Shown here: positions 25,492 through 34,038 of the stretch, piece by piece
How the letters are laid out: each line of letters begins with the position of its first letter
Position numbering within the stretch: position 1 is the first letter of the stretch
Source of the DNA: Rhodovastum atsumiense
GTDB lineage: Bacteria > Pseudomonadota > Alphaproteobacteria > Acetobacterales > Acetobacteraceae
Assembly (NCBI GenBank): GCA_026225115.1
Contig: JAMFSE010000043.1
Location: forward strand, 1-51,543
Reading direction: 5' to 3'
Length of the DNA stretch: 51,543 nucleotides
Made by a program: the position numbers and the translations under genes
The notes under the pieces: model-generated
Told to the model about the DNA's origin: nothing
The model's database searches: none
Seen by the model: only the letters and a program-made list of their open reading frames with translations

Positions 25492-26367
25492 ATGCGGTTT
25501 GCAGTTTTTCAGAAGAACGATGTCGCCGGCCTGGCGGTAGCGGGGGCGGATAATGTTTTCCGGGGCTTTTTGAGCCATGAACCGGGCTATCCCGGCGCGC
25601 TTGAGACGCTGCTGCCATCCGGTCAGGCTGAACTGGCACGGGCCGCCGAGCAGCTTGCCGCCGGTCCGGTCATTGCGCTTGCCGACGTCACCTTGCTGCC
25701 GCCTCTGCCGCAGCCGGGTAAAATCATCTGCGTCGGTTTGAACTATGTCGACCACTCCCTCGAGAGCGGCTTTGCGGTGCCCGCCTACCCCACGATCTTC
25801 GCCCGTTTCGCCTCCAGTCTGATCGGCGCCGGCGCACCCATCATCCGCCCCCGGGTTTCAAACGAGCTCGATTACGAGGGTGAGATCGTGGCGATCATCG
25901 GCAAAGCCGGCCGGCATGTTGCCGAGGCTGATGCGCTTTCCCATGTCATCGGCTATTCGCTCTTCAACGACGCCTCGGTGCGAGATTACCAGAAAAAATC
26001 GCCGCAATGGACGGTAGGGAAAAACTTCGACGATACCGGCGCCTTCGGCCCGTACTTTGTCACCGCCGACGAACTGCCTCCCGGCGCGCGCGGGCTCCGG
26101 CTGCAGACCCGGCTGAACGGCGTGATGGTGCAGGACGCCTCGACCGATGATATGGTGTTCAGCGTCGCGGAGCTGATTTCCATCCTGAGTGTCGCCGTCA
26201 CCCTGGCGCCCGGCGACATCATCGTCACCGGCACGCCGTCGGGCGTCGGCATGGCGCGCAAGCCGCCGTTGTACATGAAGCCAGGCGATATCTGCGAAGT
26301 CGAAGTCGAGGGCCTCGGCATTCTGCGCAATCCCATCGCCGACGAGAACGGCCCGCACGGCGCATGA
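25492..26367 (+). CDS. Fumarylacetoacetate hydrolase (FAA) family protein
   Basis: A protein of 291 residues. The C-terminal FAH domain (about 75-285) shows KIICVGLNYVDHSLESG, the metal-binding acidic region ELDYEGEIVAIIGK, FNDASVRDYQ, and GDIIVTGTPSGVGMARKP near the end, a standard signature. Such enzymes hydrolyse or hydrate or decarboxylate 3-oxo and 2-oxo dicarboxylic acids (fumarylpyruvate, 2-oxohept-3-enedioate and others). It is the first gene of an operon with an amidohydrolase and a V4R-like protein, and divergent from a GntR/FCD regulator. Its substrate is unknown. Confidence 0.9.
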   Translation: MRFAVFQKNDVAGLAVAGADNVFRGFLSHEPGYPGALETLLPSGQAELARAAEQLAAGPVIALADVTLLPPLPQPGKIICVGLNYVDHSLESGFAVPAYPTIFARFASSLIGAGAPIIRPRVSNELDYEGEIVAIIGKAGRHVAEADALSHVIGYSLFNDASVRDYQKKSPQWTVGKNFDDTGAFGPYFVTADELPPGARGLRLQTRLNGVMVQDASTDDMVFSVAELISILSVAVTLAPGDIIVTGTPSGVGMARKPPLYMKPGDICEVEVEGLGILRNPIADENGPHGA

Positions 26368-26455
26368 ATAATTCCGGTGACGGGGCTGAAATTGATGGCA
26401 ATATGCTGACAAATCCGGCGCCGGCCGTTTAACCGCGAACCCAAGGAGCTTGCAT

Positions 26456-27703
26456 ATGGACCGCGTTCTTTTCCGCAATGCCAGCGTCTGGGACGCCACC
26501 GGCGCACCCGCTTTTCCGGCCGATGTGCTGGTCGAGAACGGGCGCATCAAAACCATCGCCCGCGACCGCGGCGCGCTCTCGGCCGAGGGCGCCACGCTGA
26601 TCGAGGCGCAGGGCAAAACCTTGCTCCCCGGACTAGTCGAGGGCCATGCGCATATTTCCTTCGGCGGTGCGGTGAATGATTCCGATCTCGGGAACATCCC
26701 GCCCGAGGAACATCTGCTGCTGACCATGCGCAATGCCAAAACCCTGCTCGACCATGGATTTACCAGCGCCTACAGCGCCGCCACCTCGAAACTCCGGCTC
26801 GATGTGGTGATCCGCAACGAGATCAACGCGGGCCGCCTGCCCGGCCCGCGCATGCGCGCCGCCAGTCCGGAAATCACGGTCACCGGCGGGCTCGGCGACG
26901 AGCGTAAAAATCACATGTATTACGAGAGTTTTGGCATGATCGCCGACGGGCCGGAGGAAATCGCCAAAGCGGTGCGGCTGTGCTGCCGCGAGGGCGTGGA
27001 CAATATCAAGGTCAACATCTCCGGCGATGACCTCAGCCCCACCGCCGATGGCGGCCGCACGGTGATGCGCGAAAACGAAGTGCAAATGGCTGTCGATGTG
27101 GCGCGCGATTTTGGCAAAAAGGTGAATTGCCACGCGCGCTCATCGGATTCCGTCAAGCGCGCGGTGCGTTGCGGTGTCGATGTCATCTATCATTGCGAGT
27201 CCGCCGATGCGGAAGCCATTGACATGCTGGAAGCGGCGAAGGACCGGATATTTGTCGGCCCCGCCATCGGCATTATCTACGGCACGCTGCATGAGGGTGA
27301 AGCCTACGGCTTCACCCGCGATTCCGAGCTTGGCCGGATCATGGAGCGCGTGATCGAGACCACCGCCAAAGTCTATTCCGAATTCCGCCGCCGCGGCATC
27401 CGCGCACTCATCGGCGGCGATTACGGTTTCGCGCAATCGCCGCAGGGCGACAATGCGCGCGACCTGAAACATTTCGTCGATCTGCTCGGCTACTCGCCAA
27501 GCGAGGCGCTGCAATGCGGCACCCGCATCGGCGGCGAGGTGATGGGGCTGGCCGGCGAGCTGGGGCTGGTGAAGGAAGGCTATATCGCCGATCTGCTGCT
27601 GGCCGACGGCGATCCGTTAGGTGATCTCGACCTGCTGGTGCATCAGCGCAATCTGCATGTCATCATGAAGGACGGCGCGCTTTACAAAAACCTCGCGGCG
27701 TAG
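26456..27703 (+). CDS. Amidohydrolase family protein (imidazolonepropionase/prolidase-like)
   Basis: A protein of 415 residues of the metal-dependent amidohydrolase superfamily. The N-terminal beta-sandwich leads to GKTLLPGLVEGHAHISFGG with the HxH metal pair; later come VKVN-type segment DNIKVNISGDD with a possible bridging lysine, VNCHARSS with a metal histidine, YHCESADA, and the C-terminal return to the sandwich (GEVMGLAGELGLVKEGYIAD). The start at 26456 follows AAGGAG (26443-26448). Members hydrolyse cyclic amides, dipeptides or other C-N bonds. The gene is 88 bases after the FAA hydrolase and 4 bases before the V4R-like gene. Confidence 0.88.
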   Translation: MDRVLFRNASVWDATGAPAFPADVLVENGRIKTIARDRGALSAEGATLIEAQGKTLLPGLVEGHAHISFGGAVNDSDLGNIPPEEHLLLTMRNAKTLLDHGFTSAYSAATSKLRLDVVIRNEINAGRLPGPRMRAASPEITVTGGLGDERKNHMYYESFGMIADGPEEIAKAVRLCCREGVDNIKVNISGDDLSPTADGGRTVMRENEVQMAVDVARDFGKKVNCHARSSDSVKRAVRCGVDVIYHCESADAEAIDMLEAAKDRIFVGPAIGIIYGTLHEGEAYGFTRDSELGRIMERVIETTAKVYSEFRRRGIRALIGGDYGFAQSPQGDNARDLKHFVDLLGYSPSEALQCGTRIGGEVMGLAGELGLVKEGYIADLLLADGDPLGDLDLLVHQRNLHVIMKDGALYKNLAA

Positions 27704-27707
27704 CCGC

Positions 27708-28235
27708 ATGTCCGCCCCCGTCCCCATCGAGGTCGATCCCGATACCGGGATCTGGCGGACCGATGGTCTGCCGATGGTATACTTGCCGCGGCATTTTTTG
27801 GTGAATAATCACAACGCCGTGGCGGCGGCGCTGGGGGTTGAAGCCTATCGCGCCATCCTGCGCCCGGCCACCGACAAATCCGCGTTCGACTGGTGCAGCG
27901 CCACCGCGCGAACAGGCGATCTCGCCCCCGAAGCAGCATTCCGTTATTATTTCCAACGGCTTTCGCAACGCGGCTGGGGCCGCTTCAGCGTCGATGAACT
28001 CGACATCGCCGAGGGCGCCGCGCGCTTCAGCCTGCAATACTCGATCTTCGTGCTCGAAACACCGGCCACGACCCCGGCGCCGCAATGCTACATGTTCGAA
28101 GGTTTTTTCACCGGGGCAATGCGGTATCTGCTGGGCGAGAGCGGCTTCTCTACCGCGCTCGAATGCGTTGAGAATCGTTGCGCCGCCGGCGGCCGCCATT
28201 CCGAATGTTGCTTCACCCTTTCCGCCGCAGCCTAG
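27708..28235 (+). CDS. V4R-like domain protein of unknown function
   Basis: A protein of 175 residues. The C-terminal half ends with ALECVENRCAAGGRHSECCF, which looks like the cysteine-containing end of V4R (vinyl-4-reductase-like) small-molecule sensor domains. The middle has FRYYFQRLSQRGWGRFSVDE. I do not recognise an exact family; a DUF5943-type protein is possible. It begins 4 bases after the amidohydrolase stop, so it belongs to the operon. V4R domains in other proteins bind aromatic or hydrophobic ligands, so a sensing, chaperone or binding role in the same pathway is conceivable. No catalytic motif is seen. Confidence 0.7.
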   Translation: MSAPVPIEVDPDTGIWRTDGLPMVYLPRHFLVNNHNAVAAALGVEAYRAILRPATDKSAFDWCSATARTGDLAPEAAFRYYFQRLSQRGWGRFSVDELDIAEGAARFSLQYSIFVLETPATTPAPQCYMFEGFFTGAMRYLLGESGFSTALECVENRCAAGGRHSECCFTLSAAA

Positions 28236-28715
28236 GGCGCTTGCGCACCCAGGCTTTGCCACCTTATGCGCCTGGGCCACAAAGGTTCGGATTAGCGGCA
28301 GGCTGGCGCTGGTGCGCGACCAAATGATCCCGATCTCACGCTCCGGCGCATCGGGCAGCGCGAATTTGCGCAGGTGCACCCCCTCCGGCCAGGGCGGCAT
28401 CCAGTTCGGCACCGCCGAGACCCCCAGCCCCAGATTGACCAGCAGCGCGATCGTATCCAGCGAGTTCAGCTCGTAAATTTCCTTTAAGCGCAATTTCTCG
28501 CGCCGCAGCGCCGACCATTCGGCGTTCTTCGACAGGTTGAAATGCGGCCGCATGATGATCGCCAGGCCGATTTTGCGGTTCATCGCCTGTTCGTAGAGCG
28601 CGTTCGACAAATCGTTGATGATACGAATTTCGACGCAGCAGCAATGGCTGGCCGATCTCGGTCTCCAGCGCCTTGCACAAAGGTGCCAGTTCTCGAATTT
28701 CAACTTGAGCCTATT
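28236..28715 (-). pseudogene. LysR-family regulator remnant
   Basis: On the minus strand one frame gives CKALETEIGQPLLLR, the end of a LysR DNA-binding domain. A second frame gives the C-terminal effector part: IMRPHFNLSKN, IYELNSLDTIALLVNLGLGV, SAVPNWMPPWPEGV and IRTFVAQAHKVA. The helix-turn-helix itself is missing and most of the effector domain is deleted; at least one frameshift joins the pieces. No native stop ends the frame, which runs on antisense through the V4R-like gene. This is a decayed gene; its original targets were perhaps the neighbouring operon. Confidence 0.75.
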
Positions 28716-28771
28716 CGACGATTATCGATAATAACACTCAAGACCCAGCAGGTCCTGACGGACCACGAATT

Positions 28772-29485
28772 TCAGAGGGTTTCGGGCAGTTTAAAACTGG
28801 CGACCCGTTCGCTATAGCGCTCCACCAGGTAATCCGACCGATCGCGCAATAGCCAGGTGAAACGCACCAACTCCTCCATCACGTCGACAACGCGGTCGTG
28901 TAACGGGCCGGGCAGCATTCTCCCCGCCTGGTCGAATTGTTCATATGCTCTCGGTACACTTGACTGGTTGGGGATGGTAAACATGCGCATCCAGCGGCCA
29001 AGCAGACGCAGCGTGTTGACGGCATTAAAACTTTGGCTCCCGCCGCTCACCTGCATGACGGCCAGCGTGCGGCCTTGGGTCGGCCGCACGCTACCGATTT
29101 CCAGGGGAATCCAGTCGATCTGGTTTTTGAAGACGCCGGTGACAGCGCCATGGCGTTCCGGACTGCACCAGACCTGACCTTCAGACCAGAGCGCCAAAGC
29201 GCGTAATTCCTGCACCTTGGCATGGTCGGCCCCGACGGCATCGGCAACGGGCAGATCCCGCGGATCGAATATTTTGGTTTCCGCACCGAGTAGATCGAGA
29301 AGCCGCGCGGCCTCTTCGACAAGCAACCGCGAGTATGATCGCTCACGCAGCGACCCATACAGCAGAAGAATGCGCGGCGGATACGTCGCCCGTGCGGTTG
29401 GTTCAAGGCGTTCATGGTCGACCGGCGCAAGCAAGTCGGTGCGTAAAGCCGGCATCGCGGGGTTAGGCTTAAATTCCGTGCTCAT
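28772..29485 (-). CDS. arsH: Arsenical resistance flavoprotein ArsH
   Basis: A protein of 237 residues of the NADPH-dependent FMN reductase family. It shows [20 protein letters not shown] (phosphate-binding loop of flavodoxin-like folds), [31 protein letters not shown] and [20 protein letters not shown], all typical of ArsH. In family members ArsH oxidises trivalent methyl- and aryl-arsenicals. The ATG overlaps the arsB stop (ATGA), so it is the last gene of the ars operon. Confidence 0.95.
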   Translation of the reverse strand: MSTEFKPNPAMPALRTDLLAPVDHERLEPTARATYPPRILLLYGSLRERSYSRLLVEEAARLLDLLGAETKIFDPRDLPVADAVGADHAKVQELRALALWSEGQVWCSPERHGAVTGVFKNQIDWIPLEIGSVRPTQGRTLAVMQVSGGSQSFNAVNTLRLLGRWMRMFTIPNQSSVPRAYEQFDQAGRMLPGPLHDRVVDVMEELVRFTWLLRDRSDYLVERYSERVASFKLPETL

Positions 29486-30795
29486 GGCGTTCCCAGCAAT
29501 GGCAACCATAGAACCAGAGCCACCAGTGCGATCAGCAGCACTGGCGGTGTGATCAGCAGGCCAACGCGCATATACTGGCCCCAGCTGATCGTGATGTCCT
29601 TCTTCGCGAGCACATGTAGCCAGAGCAGCGTCGCGAGACTGCCGATCGGCGTGAATTTCGGGCCGAGGTCACAGCCGATAATGTTGGCGTACACCATCAG
29701 TTCACGGGTCAGCGCGGGGATGGCATGAGACTGCTCGATGGATAATGTGCCGATCAATACACCGGGCATGTTGTTCATCACCGATGACAAAATGGCCGCG
29801 CCAAAGCCGGTACCGATGGTGGCTATCCAGACACCATGGCGGCCGAGCCATGCTAGCCCTGCCGCCAGGTATAGGGTCAGTCCGGCATTTCGCAGGCCGT
29901 ACACCACCAGATACATCCCGAGGGAGAAAATAACGACTTGCCACGGCGCACCGCGCAACACTTTTCTCGTCGCGATGACGGCGCCTCGACCGCCTTGCCC
30001 CCAGCGTCCCGCCAAAGCCAGCAGGACGACCGCACCGGCGACCGTCACCACAGAGACTGGCACACCCATTGGAGCAAAAATAAAATATGCCAGCAGCAAT
30101 ATCCCCAGCAGTGGAAAGGCGGCCTGGAAAACCAGATGGTCTTTGATGGCGCTTTCAGGGGCAACGAGTTTTGCCATTGAATAACGTACGGGCACGCTGC
30201 GGCCGAAGTAAAACCAAAGAACGCCGAGCGTTGCTGCCAGCGAACAAATATCTACTGGCACCATCACCGCCGCATAGCGGTCGAAAGTGACATGGAAATA
30301 ATTGGCGCTGACGATGTTGACGAGATTGGAAATGATGAGCGGTAGGCTGGTCGTGTCCGCCACGAAGCCGGTTGCAATCACGAAAGCCAGCGTCTGGGCG
30401 GGCGTAAACTCTAAACGCAGTAAAATCGCCACCACGATCGGCGTTAGCAGCAGCGCCGCACCATCATTAGCGAACACTGCGGCGATGAGCGCGCCGAGCA
30501 CCACGATGAGCGGGAATAGCTTGTGACCGTTGCCGCCGCCCCAGCGCGCCACATGCAAGGCGGCCCATTGGAAGAATCCCGCTTCATCCAGAAGGAGCGA
30601 GATGATGATCAGCGCGACGAAGGTGAAGGTTGCGTCCCAGACGATATGCCACACAACCGGCACATCGTGCCAGCTGATGACGCCCGTCAGCAGTGCGACA
30701 ATCGCCCCGGCCATGGCGCTCCAGCCGATCCCCAAGCCCCGCGGCTGCCCGATGACAAAGACCAGGGTGATCATGAAGATGGCTAGCGCCAGCAT
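29482..30795 (-). CDS. arsB: Arsenite efflux pump, ArsB family
   Basis: A protein of 437 residues with about 12 membrane helices. ArsB/NhaD-type marks include [40 protein letters not shown] and the C-terminal [20 protein letters not shown]. It extrudes As(III) across the inner membrane using the proton gradient. It lies between the glutaredoxin-type arsC and arsH. No arsA ATPase is present, so it works alone. Confidence 0.95.
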   Translation of the reverse strand: MLALAIFMITLVFVIGQPRGLGIGWSAMAGAIVALLTGVISWHDVPVVWHIVWDATFTFVALIIISLLLDEAGFFQWAALHVARWGGGNGHKLFPLIVVLGALIAAVFANDGAALLLTPIVVAILLRLEFTPAQTLAFVIATGFVADTTSLPLIISNLVNIVSANYFHVTFDRYAAVMVPVDICSLAATLGVLWFYFGRSVPVRYSMAKLVAPESAIKDHLVFQAAFPLLGILLLAYFIFAPMGVPVSVVTVAGAVVLLALAGRWGQGGRGAVIATRKVLRGAPWQVVIFSLGMYLVVYGLRNAGLTLYLAAGLAWLGRHGVWIATIGTGFGAAILSSVMNNMPGVLIGTLSIEQSHAIPALTRELMVYANIIGCDLGPKFTPIGSLATLLWLHVLAKKDITISWGQYMRVGLLITPPVLLIALVALVLWLPLLGTP

Positions 30796-30830
30796 CTTAA
30801 AATCCTAACAGTCGATTGTTGATGCGGCGA

Positions 30831-31262
30831 TTATTTGACGCGCTGGCCGGCCGAATCGATGACGGCTTCGCCATCTTCCTTGGCAAAAGCTCCGATCTGC
30901 GGTTTTGGCAGAATCTCCAATACGATCTCCGATGGGCGGCAGAGTTTTACTCCCATGGAGGTGACGACGAGCGGCCGGTTGATGAGAATGGGATGCGCCA
31001 TCATCGCATCGATGAGCTGGTCATCGGTCAACGCTTTGTCATCGAGCCCGAGTTCGGCATAGGGCGTGCCCTTTTCGCGCAGCAATTCACGCGGCGTCAT
31101 ACCTGCGCGCACGATCAGGTCTGATAATTCTGCGCGGGATGGCGGGTTTTTGAGGTATTCGATGACATGCGGTTCGATGCCGGCATTGCGGATCAGCGCC
31201 AGCGTGTTGCGCGAGGTGCCGCAGGCCGGATTGTGATAGATCGTCACTTTATCATCCGGCAT
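30831..31262 (-). CDS. arsC: Arsenate reductase, glutaredoxin-dependent type
   Basis: A protein of 143 residues with the catalytic Cys in YHNPACGTSRNTLALIRNAG, the YLKNPPSRAEL helix and the arginine-bearing ILINRPLVVTSMGVKLCRPS, as in plasmid R773-type ArsC. It reduces arsenate to arsenite using glutathione and glutaredoxin. Its start shares one base with the stop of the upstream, unrelated low-molecular-weight-phosphatase-type arsC, so the operon carries two arsenate reductases of different origin. Confidence 0.95.
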   Translation of the reverse strand: MPDDKVTIYHNPACGTSRNTLALIRNAGIEPHVIEYLKNPPSRAELSDLIVRAGMTPRELLREKGTPYAELGLDDKALTDDQLIDAMMAHPILINRPLVVTSMGVKLCRPSEIVLEILPKPQIGAFAKEDGEAVIDSAGQRVK

Positions 31263-31789
31263 CAGGCGGCGCCTGAGCGTGGTGTTGATGCGCCCTCGGC
31301 GCTGCCGATTTCTTGGAGCTTGGAACCGAGCGCCATTGCGTCGATTTTGGCGAGCGGCAAGCTCAGAAACAGGCTGATGCGGGTTTTTAGATATTTGAAG
31401 GCCAGTACAAAGGCTTTTTCTTTTTCGATATCCGGCCCGGTCACGGCCGCCGGATCATCGATGCCCCAATGCGCTGTCATCGGATGACCAGGCCAGACCG
31501 GGCAGGTTTCAGCCGCGGCGTTGTCGCAGACCGTAAAGACAAAATCCATGACCGGCGCGTCGGGACCGGAAAATTCATCCCAGCTTTTCGATCGCAGCCC
31601 GTCAACAGGATAATCGTAGCTCTCAAGCACCTTGAGCGCGAATAGGTTCACTTCACCCTTCGGGTGACTACCCGCCGAGAAGACGCGGAAATGGCCGAGC
31701 CCGTCAAGGCGCAAAATCGCCTCGGCCATTATCGAGCGCGCGGTGTTTCCGGTACAGAGGAACATTACATTGTAAACGCGGTCAGACAT
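31262..31789 (-). CDS. arsC: Arsenate reductase, low-molecular-weight phosphatase/thioredoxin type
   Basis: A protein of 175 residues. The P-loop FLCTGNTARSIMAEAIL holds the nucleophilic Cys, and FTVCDNAAAETCPVWPG supplies the two further cysteines that shuttle electrons to thioredoxin. The start at 31789 follows GGAAGAGG and overlaps the arsR stop by 8 bases; the extra 18 in-frame residues upstream lie in arsR. About 40 residues beyond the usual end form a C-terminal tail ending EGASTPRSGAA. Confidence 0.93.
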   Translation of the reverse strand: MSDRVYNVMFLCTGNTARSIMAEAILRLDGLGHFRVFSAGSHPKGEVNLFALKVLESYDYPVDGLRSKSWDEFSGPDAPVMDFVFTVCDNAAAETCPVWPGHPMTAHWGIDDPAAVTGPDIEKEKAFVLAFKYLKTRISLFLSLPLAKIDAMALGSKLQEIGSAEGASTPRSGAA

Positions 31790-32138
31790 TGGCCTCTTCC
31801 TTTGTGGGGTAGCAGGGGAACAGATCGGCAATAGCGGTGGCACAGGTTTCCGGGTTGCCCCCGCAGCAATCAGCCAAGAGGAACAAGGTCATTTCCCGGA
31901 ATCGCTCCAGATCGGCGCGGTACACGATCGACCGGCTATAGCGCTTGCTGCGGATCAGCCCGGAGCGGGACAAAATTCCCAAATGGGTCGACAACGTATT
32001 GTGCGGCACGTCCAGGATTCGGGAGATCTCGCCAGCCGCGACACCATTTGGCTCGCTTCGTATCAAGAGCTTGAACACGTCCAGACGCGTGGTTTGGGCC
32101 AGCGCGCCGAGGGTCAGAATAACTTCTGGATTATCCAT
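31782..32138 (-). CDS. arsR: Arsenic-responsive repressor, ArsR/SmtB family
   Basis: A protein of 118 residues with a winged helix: TTRLDVFKLLIRSEP, EISRILDVPHNTLSTHLGIL and RSGLIRSKRYSRSIVYRAD. Instead of the ELCVCDL metal site of the E. coli type, cysteines cluster at the C-terminal helix: Cys91, Cys92 and Cys99 (ADCCGGNPETC), similar to the site described in Acidithiobacillus ArsR. The ATG at 32138 lies about 6 bases from a predicted -10 and has no ribosome-binding site, so the mRNA may be leaderless. First gene of arsR-arsC-arsC-arsB-arsH. Confidence 0.93.
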   Translation of the reverse strand: MDNPEVILTLGALAQTTRLDVFKLLIRSEPNGVAAGEISRILDVPHNTLSTHLGILSRSGLIRSKRYSRSIVYRADLERFREMTLFLLADCCGGNPETCATAIADLFPCYPTKEEANV

Positions 32139-32144
32139 ATTTCG

Positions 32145-32174
32145 ACAATAGGCGACATACCGACTTATCGTCAA
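32145..32174 (-). promoter_or_regulatory. Predicted ars operon promoter
   Basis: On the minus strand TTGACG (32174-32169) is followed after 18 bases by TATTGT (32150-32145). Transcription would start at or within a base or two of the arsR ATG at 32138. The AT-rich spacer and repeated GTC and GAC elements are plausible ArsR contacts. Confidence 0.5.
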
Positions 32175-32381
32175 GATACGTCGATGGCACGCACCCTGCG
32201 GTCGGCATACGGGCGATCGAGCATTTCGGGAATCGCCGCGTTCGGCATAAAAGCCCCACAAATACGTCCAACGCACGATTTCCATTGCCGAGATCATTTT
32301 CAAGCTCGCTCAAGCGGCCGGCAAATTGGCAAGATGCCTCTCGAGGTCGCCAGACTTCGGGTCCGGGCTTGCCCCTTAAAT

Positions 32382-33818
32382 TCAATCTGTCCTGCGGCGG
32401 CCGCTTATGGCTTCGCCTGCGTCAGCAGGGAGCGTGGCGCAGATCGGAATGGCGAGAGCTCCTGTGACGCTGACCAGCACGAGTGCGAATGCGAAATCGG
32501 AGGCGGCTGCTCGCCGGTGATGGTGAAGTGCGGTCGAGGCTTCGAGAGACATGGCACCGACGACAATACCCAAAGTGAGGGCAATTTGTTGGGCGGTTGC
32601 GGTGAGGGCGGTTGCGGCCGACATTTGGCTACGGGTAATATCGCTATATGCAATGGCATTAAACGCCGTGAATTGAAGCGAACGAAAGAGGCCGCCCACG
32701 AATAGCAGGCCGCTAATGGCCAGCGTCGGCCAAGCGGCAGTGAAGAGCCCGGAGAGTGCGATGAAGCCTACTGCCAGCGCACCGTTTATTATCAAAGTCG
32801 CGCGAAAGCCGAAACGTCGGACGATGGGTTGGACCGCGGGCTTCATTCCAAGCACGCCTATGGCGGTTGCAAACGTGATCAGGCCGCTTTGAAGCGGTGA
32901 TTTTCCAAACCCGATCTGTAGCATCAACGGCAATAAAAATGGCAGCGCTCCAATGGCGATCCGAAACAGGCTACCGGCAATGATAGAAGTAGCAAATGTG
33001 CGAATGCGCAGGAGCGAGAAATCGAGTATGGGCTGCGCGTGGCGGCGGACATGCAGGGCGTAGATCAAGGACGTGGCGATGCCAAGCGCGAAACACGCAA
33101 GGGTCCAGGAGAGCGGGACAAGGCCGCGCCCAACGGTCTCCAGACCAGCCATCAGGGCAACCATCGTAAAGCTGGTTAGAAGCAAGCCTATTATGTCGAG
33201 TGTGCCGCCGCGGTCCGCTTCCCGTAAATCGGGAATGAAGAGCGTCACGCCCAGCATGCCGAGTAAGCCTATCGGCACATTGATGTCGAATATCCAGCGC
33301 CAGGAAAAATAGGTAGCGATAAAGCCGCCGATTGGGGGGCCCAGGATCGGTCCAATCAACGCCGGCATGCTCAGCCACGATATTGCGTTCATCATCTGGT
33401 CTTTTGAAACCGAGCGGAGCAGCACGAGACGGCCTACCGGCAGCATCATGGCGCCCCCAATACCTTGTAGGACCCGGGCCGCAACAAGGCACCCCAAAGT
33501 TGGCGAAAGGCCGCATAGCACAGAGGCAAAGGCGAAGATTAAGAGCGCGGCACGAAACACACTGCGACTACCGAAACGGTCTGCTACCCAGCCGCTGGCC
33601 GGGATGAACACAGCGAGGCTTATAAGATAGGAAGTAAGTGCCACGCTCATATGCAACGGATCGGCACGAAAGCTTCGGGCTATTGCAGGCAAAGCCGTGG
33701 CGATCGCAGTTGAGTCTACATTCTGCATGAACAAGGCGCTGGCCACAATAATTGCGGTCAATCGCATGCGATAACCGCTAATGACAGGCTCTGGTTCTGT
33801 TGCTGGGTTTTGGAACAC
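32382..33818 (-). CDS. MFS drug exporter, DHA2 (EmrB/QacA) family
   Basis: A protein of 478 residues with about 14 helices. Motif A appears as GWVADRFGSRSVFRAALL, and the export-specific motif C as PALIGPILGPPIGGFIATYF followed by SWRWIFDINVPIGLLG, both characteristic of DHA2 transporters. An acidic residue in the first helix region (QNVDSTAIATALP) is as expected for cation or drug antiport. No EmrA-like partner or adjacent regulator is seen. It precedes arsR by 243 bases on the same strand, but a separate ars promoter makes co-regulation unlikely. Confidence 0.93.
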   Translation of the reverse strand: MFQNPATEPEPVISGYRMRLTAIIVASALFMQNVDSTAIATALPAIARSFRADPLHMSVALTSYLISLAVFIPASGWVADRFGSRSVFRAALLIFAFASVLCGLSPTLGCLVAARVLQGIGGAMMLPVGRLVLLRSVSKDQMMNAISWLSMPALIGPILGPPIGGFIATYFSWRWIFDINVPIGLLGMLGVTLFIPDLREADRGGTLDIIGLLLTSFTMVALMAGLETVGRGLVPLSWTLACFALGIATSLIYALHVRRHAQPILDFSLLRIRTFATSIIAGSLFRIAIGALPFLLPLMLQIGFGKSPLQSGLITFATAIGVLGMKPAVQPIVRRFGFRATLIINGALAVGFIALSGLFTAAWPTLAISGLLFVGGLFRSLQFTAFNAIAYSDITRSQMSAATALTATAQQIALTLGIVVGAMSLEASTALHHHRRAAASDFAFALVLVSVTGALAIPICATLPADAGEAISGRRRTD

Positions 33819-33903
33819 GAAATTCGCGAATTAATTCCGCGTCCACTCGGGAGCCGGCGCGGCTTCAGATAGGTCCGACCGGTTCGCCAGGCGGTACACG
33901 CAA

Positions 33904-34038
33904 TCAGCTATTTTTTTGACTTTCTCTAAAATACACCGGCAATGTTTGGAACTCCTCCACCATGGGCAGCGGTTCGGATTCGCACACTTTATCGATCTGC
34001 CATGTATGAGAGCGGGCCGAGAAATTTGAGCATTTTAA
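33904..34038 (-). other. Short vestigial coding-like stretch, 44 codons
   Basis: One frame between the end of the PrpF-like gene and the start of the MFS gene reads like protein (SHTWQIDKVCESEPLPMVEE and then VYFRESQKNS) but has no usable start except an internal ATG that leaves 19 residues. It may be the C-terminal end of a lost gene. I do not recognise the family. Confidence 0.25.

Noticed and set aside
27663-28703. A 346-codon minus-strand frame that could be called an intact regulator
   Set aside because: Only its first third is LysR-like; the rest is antisense to the V4R-like gene because the native stop is lost.
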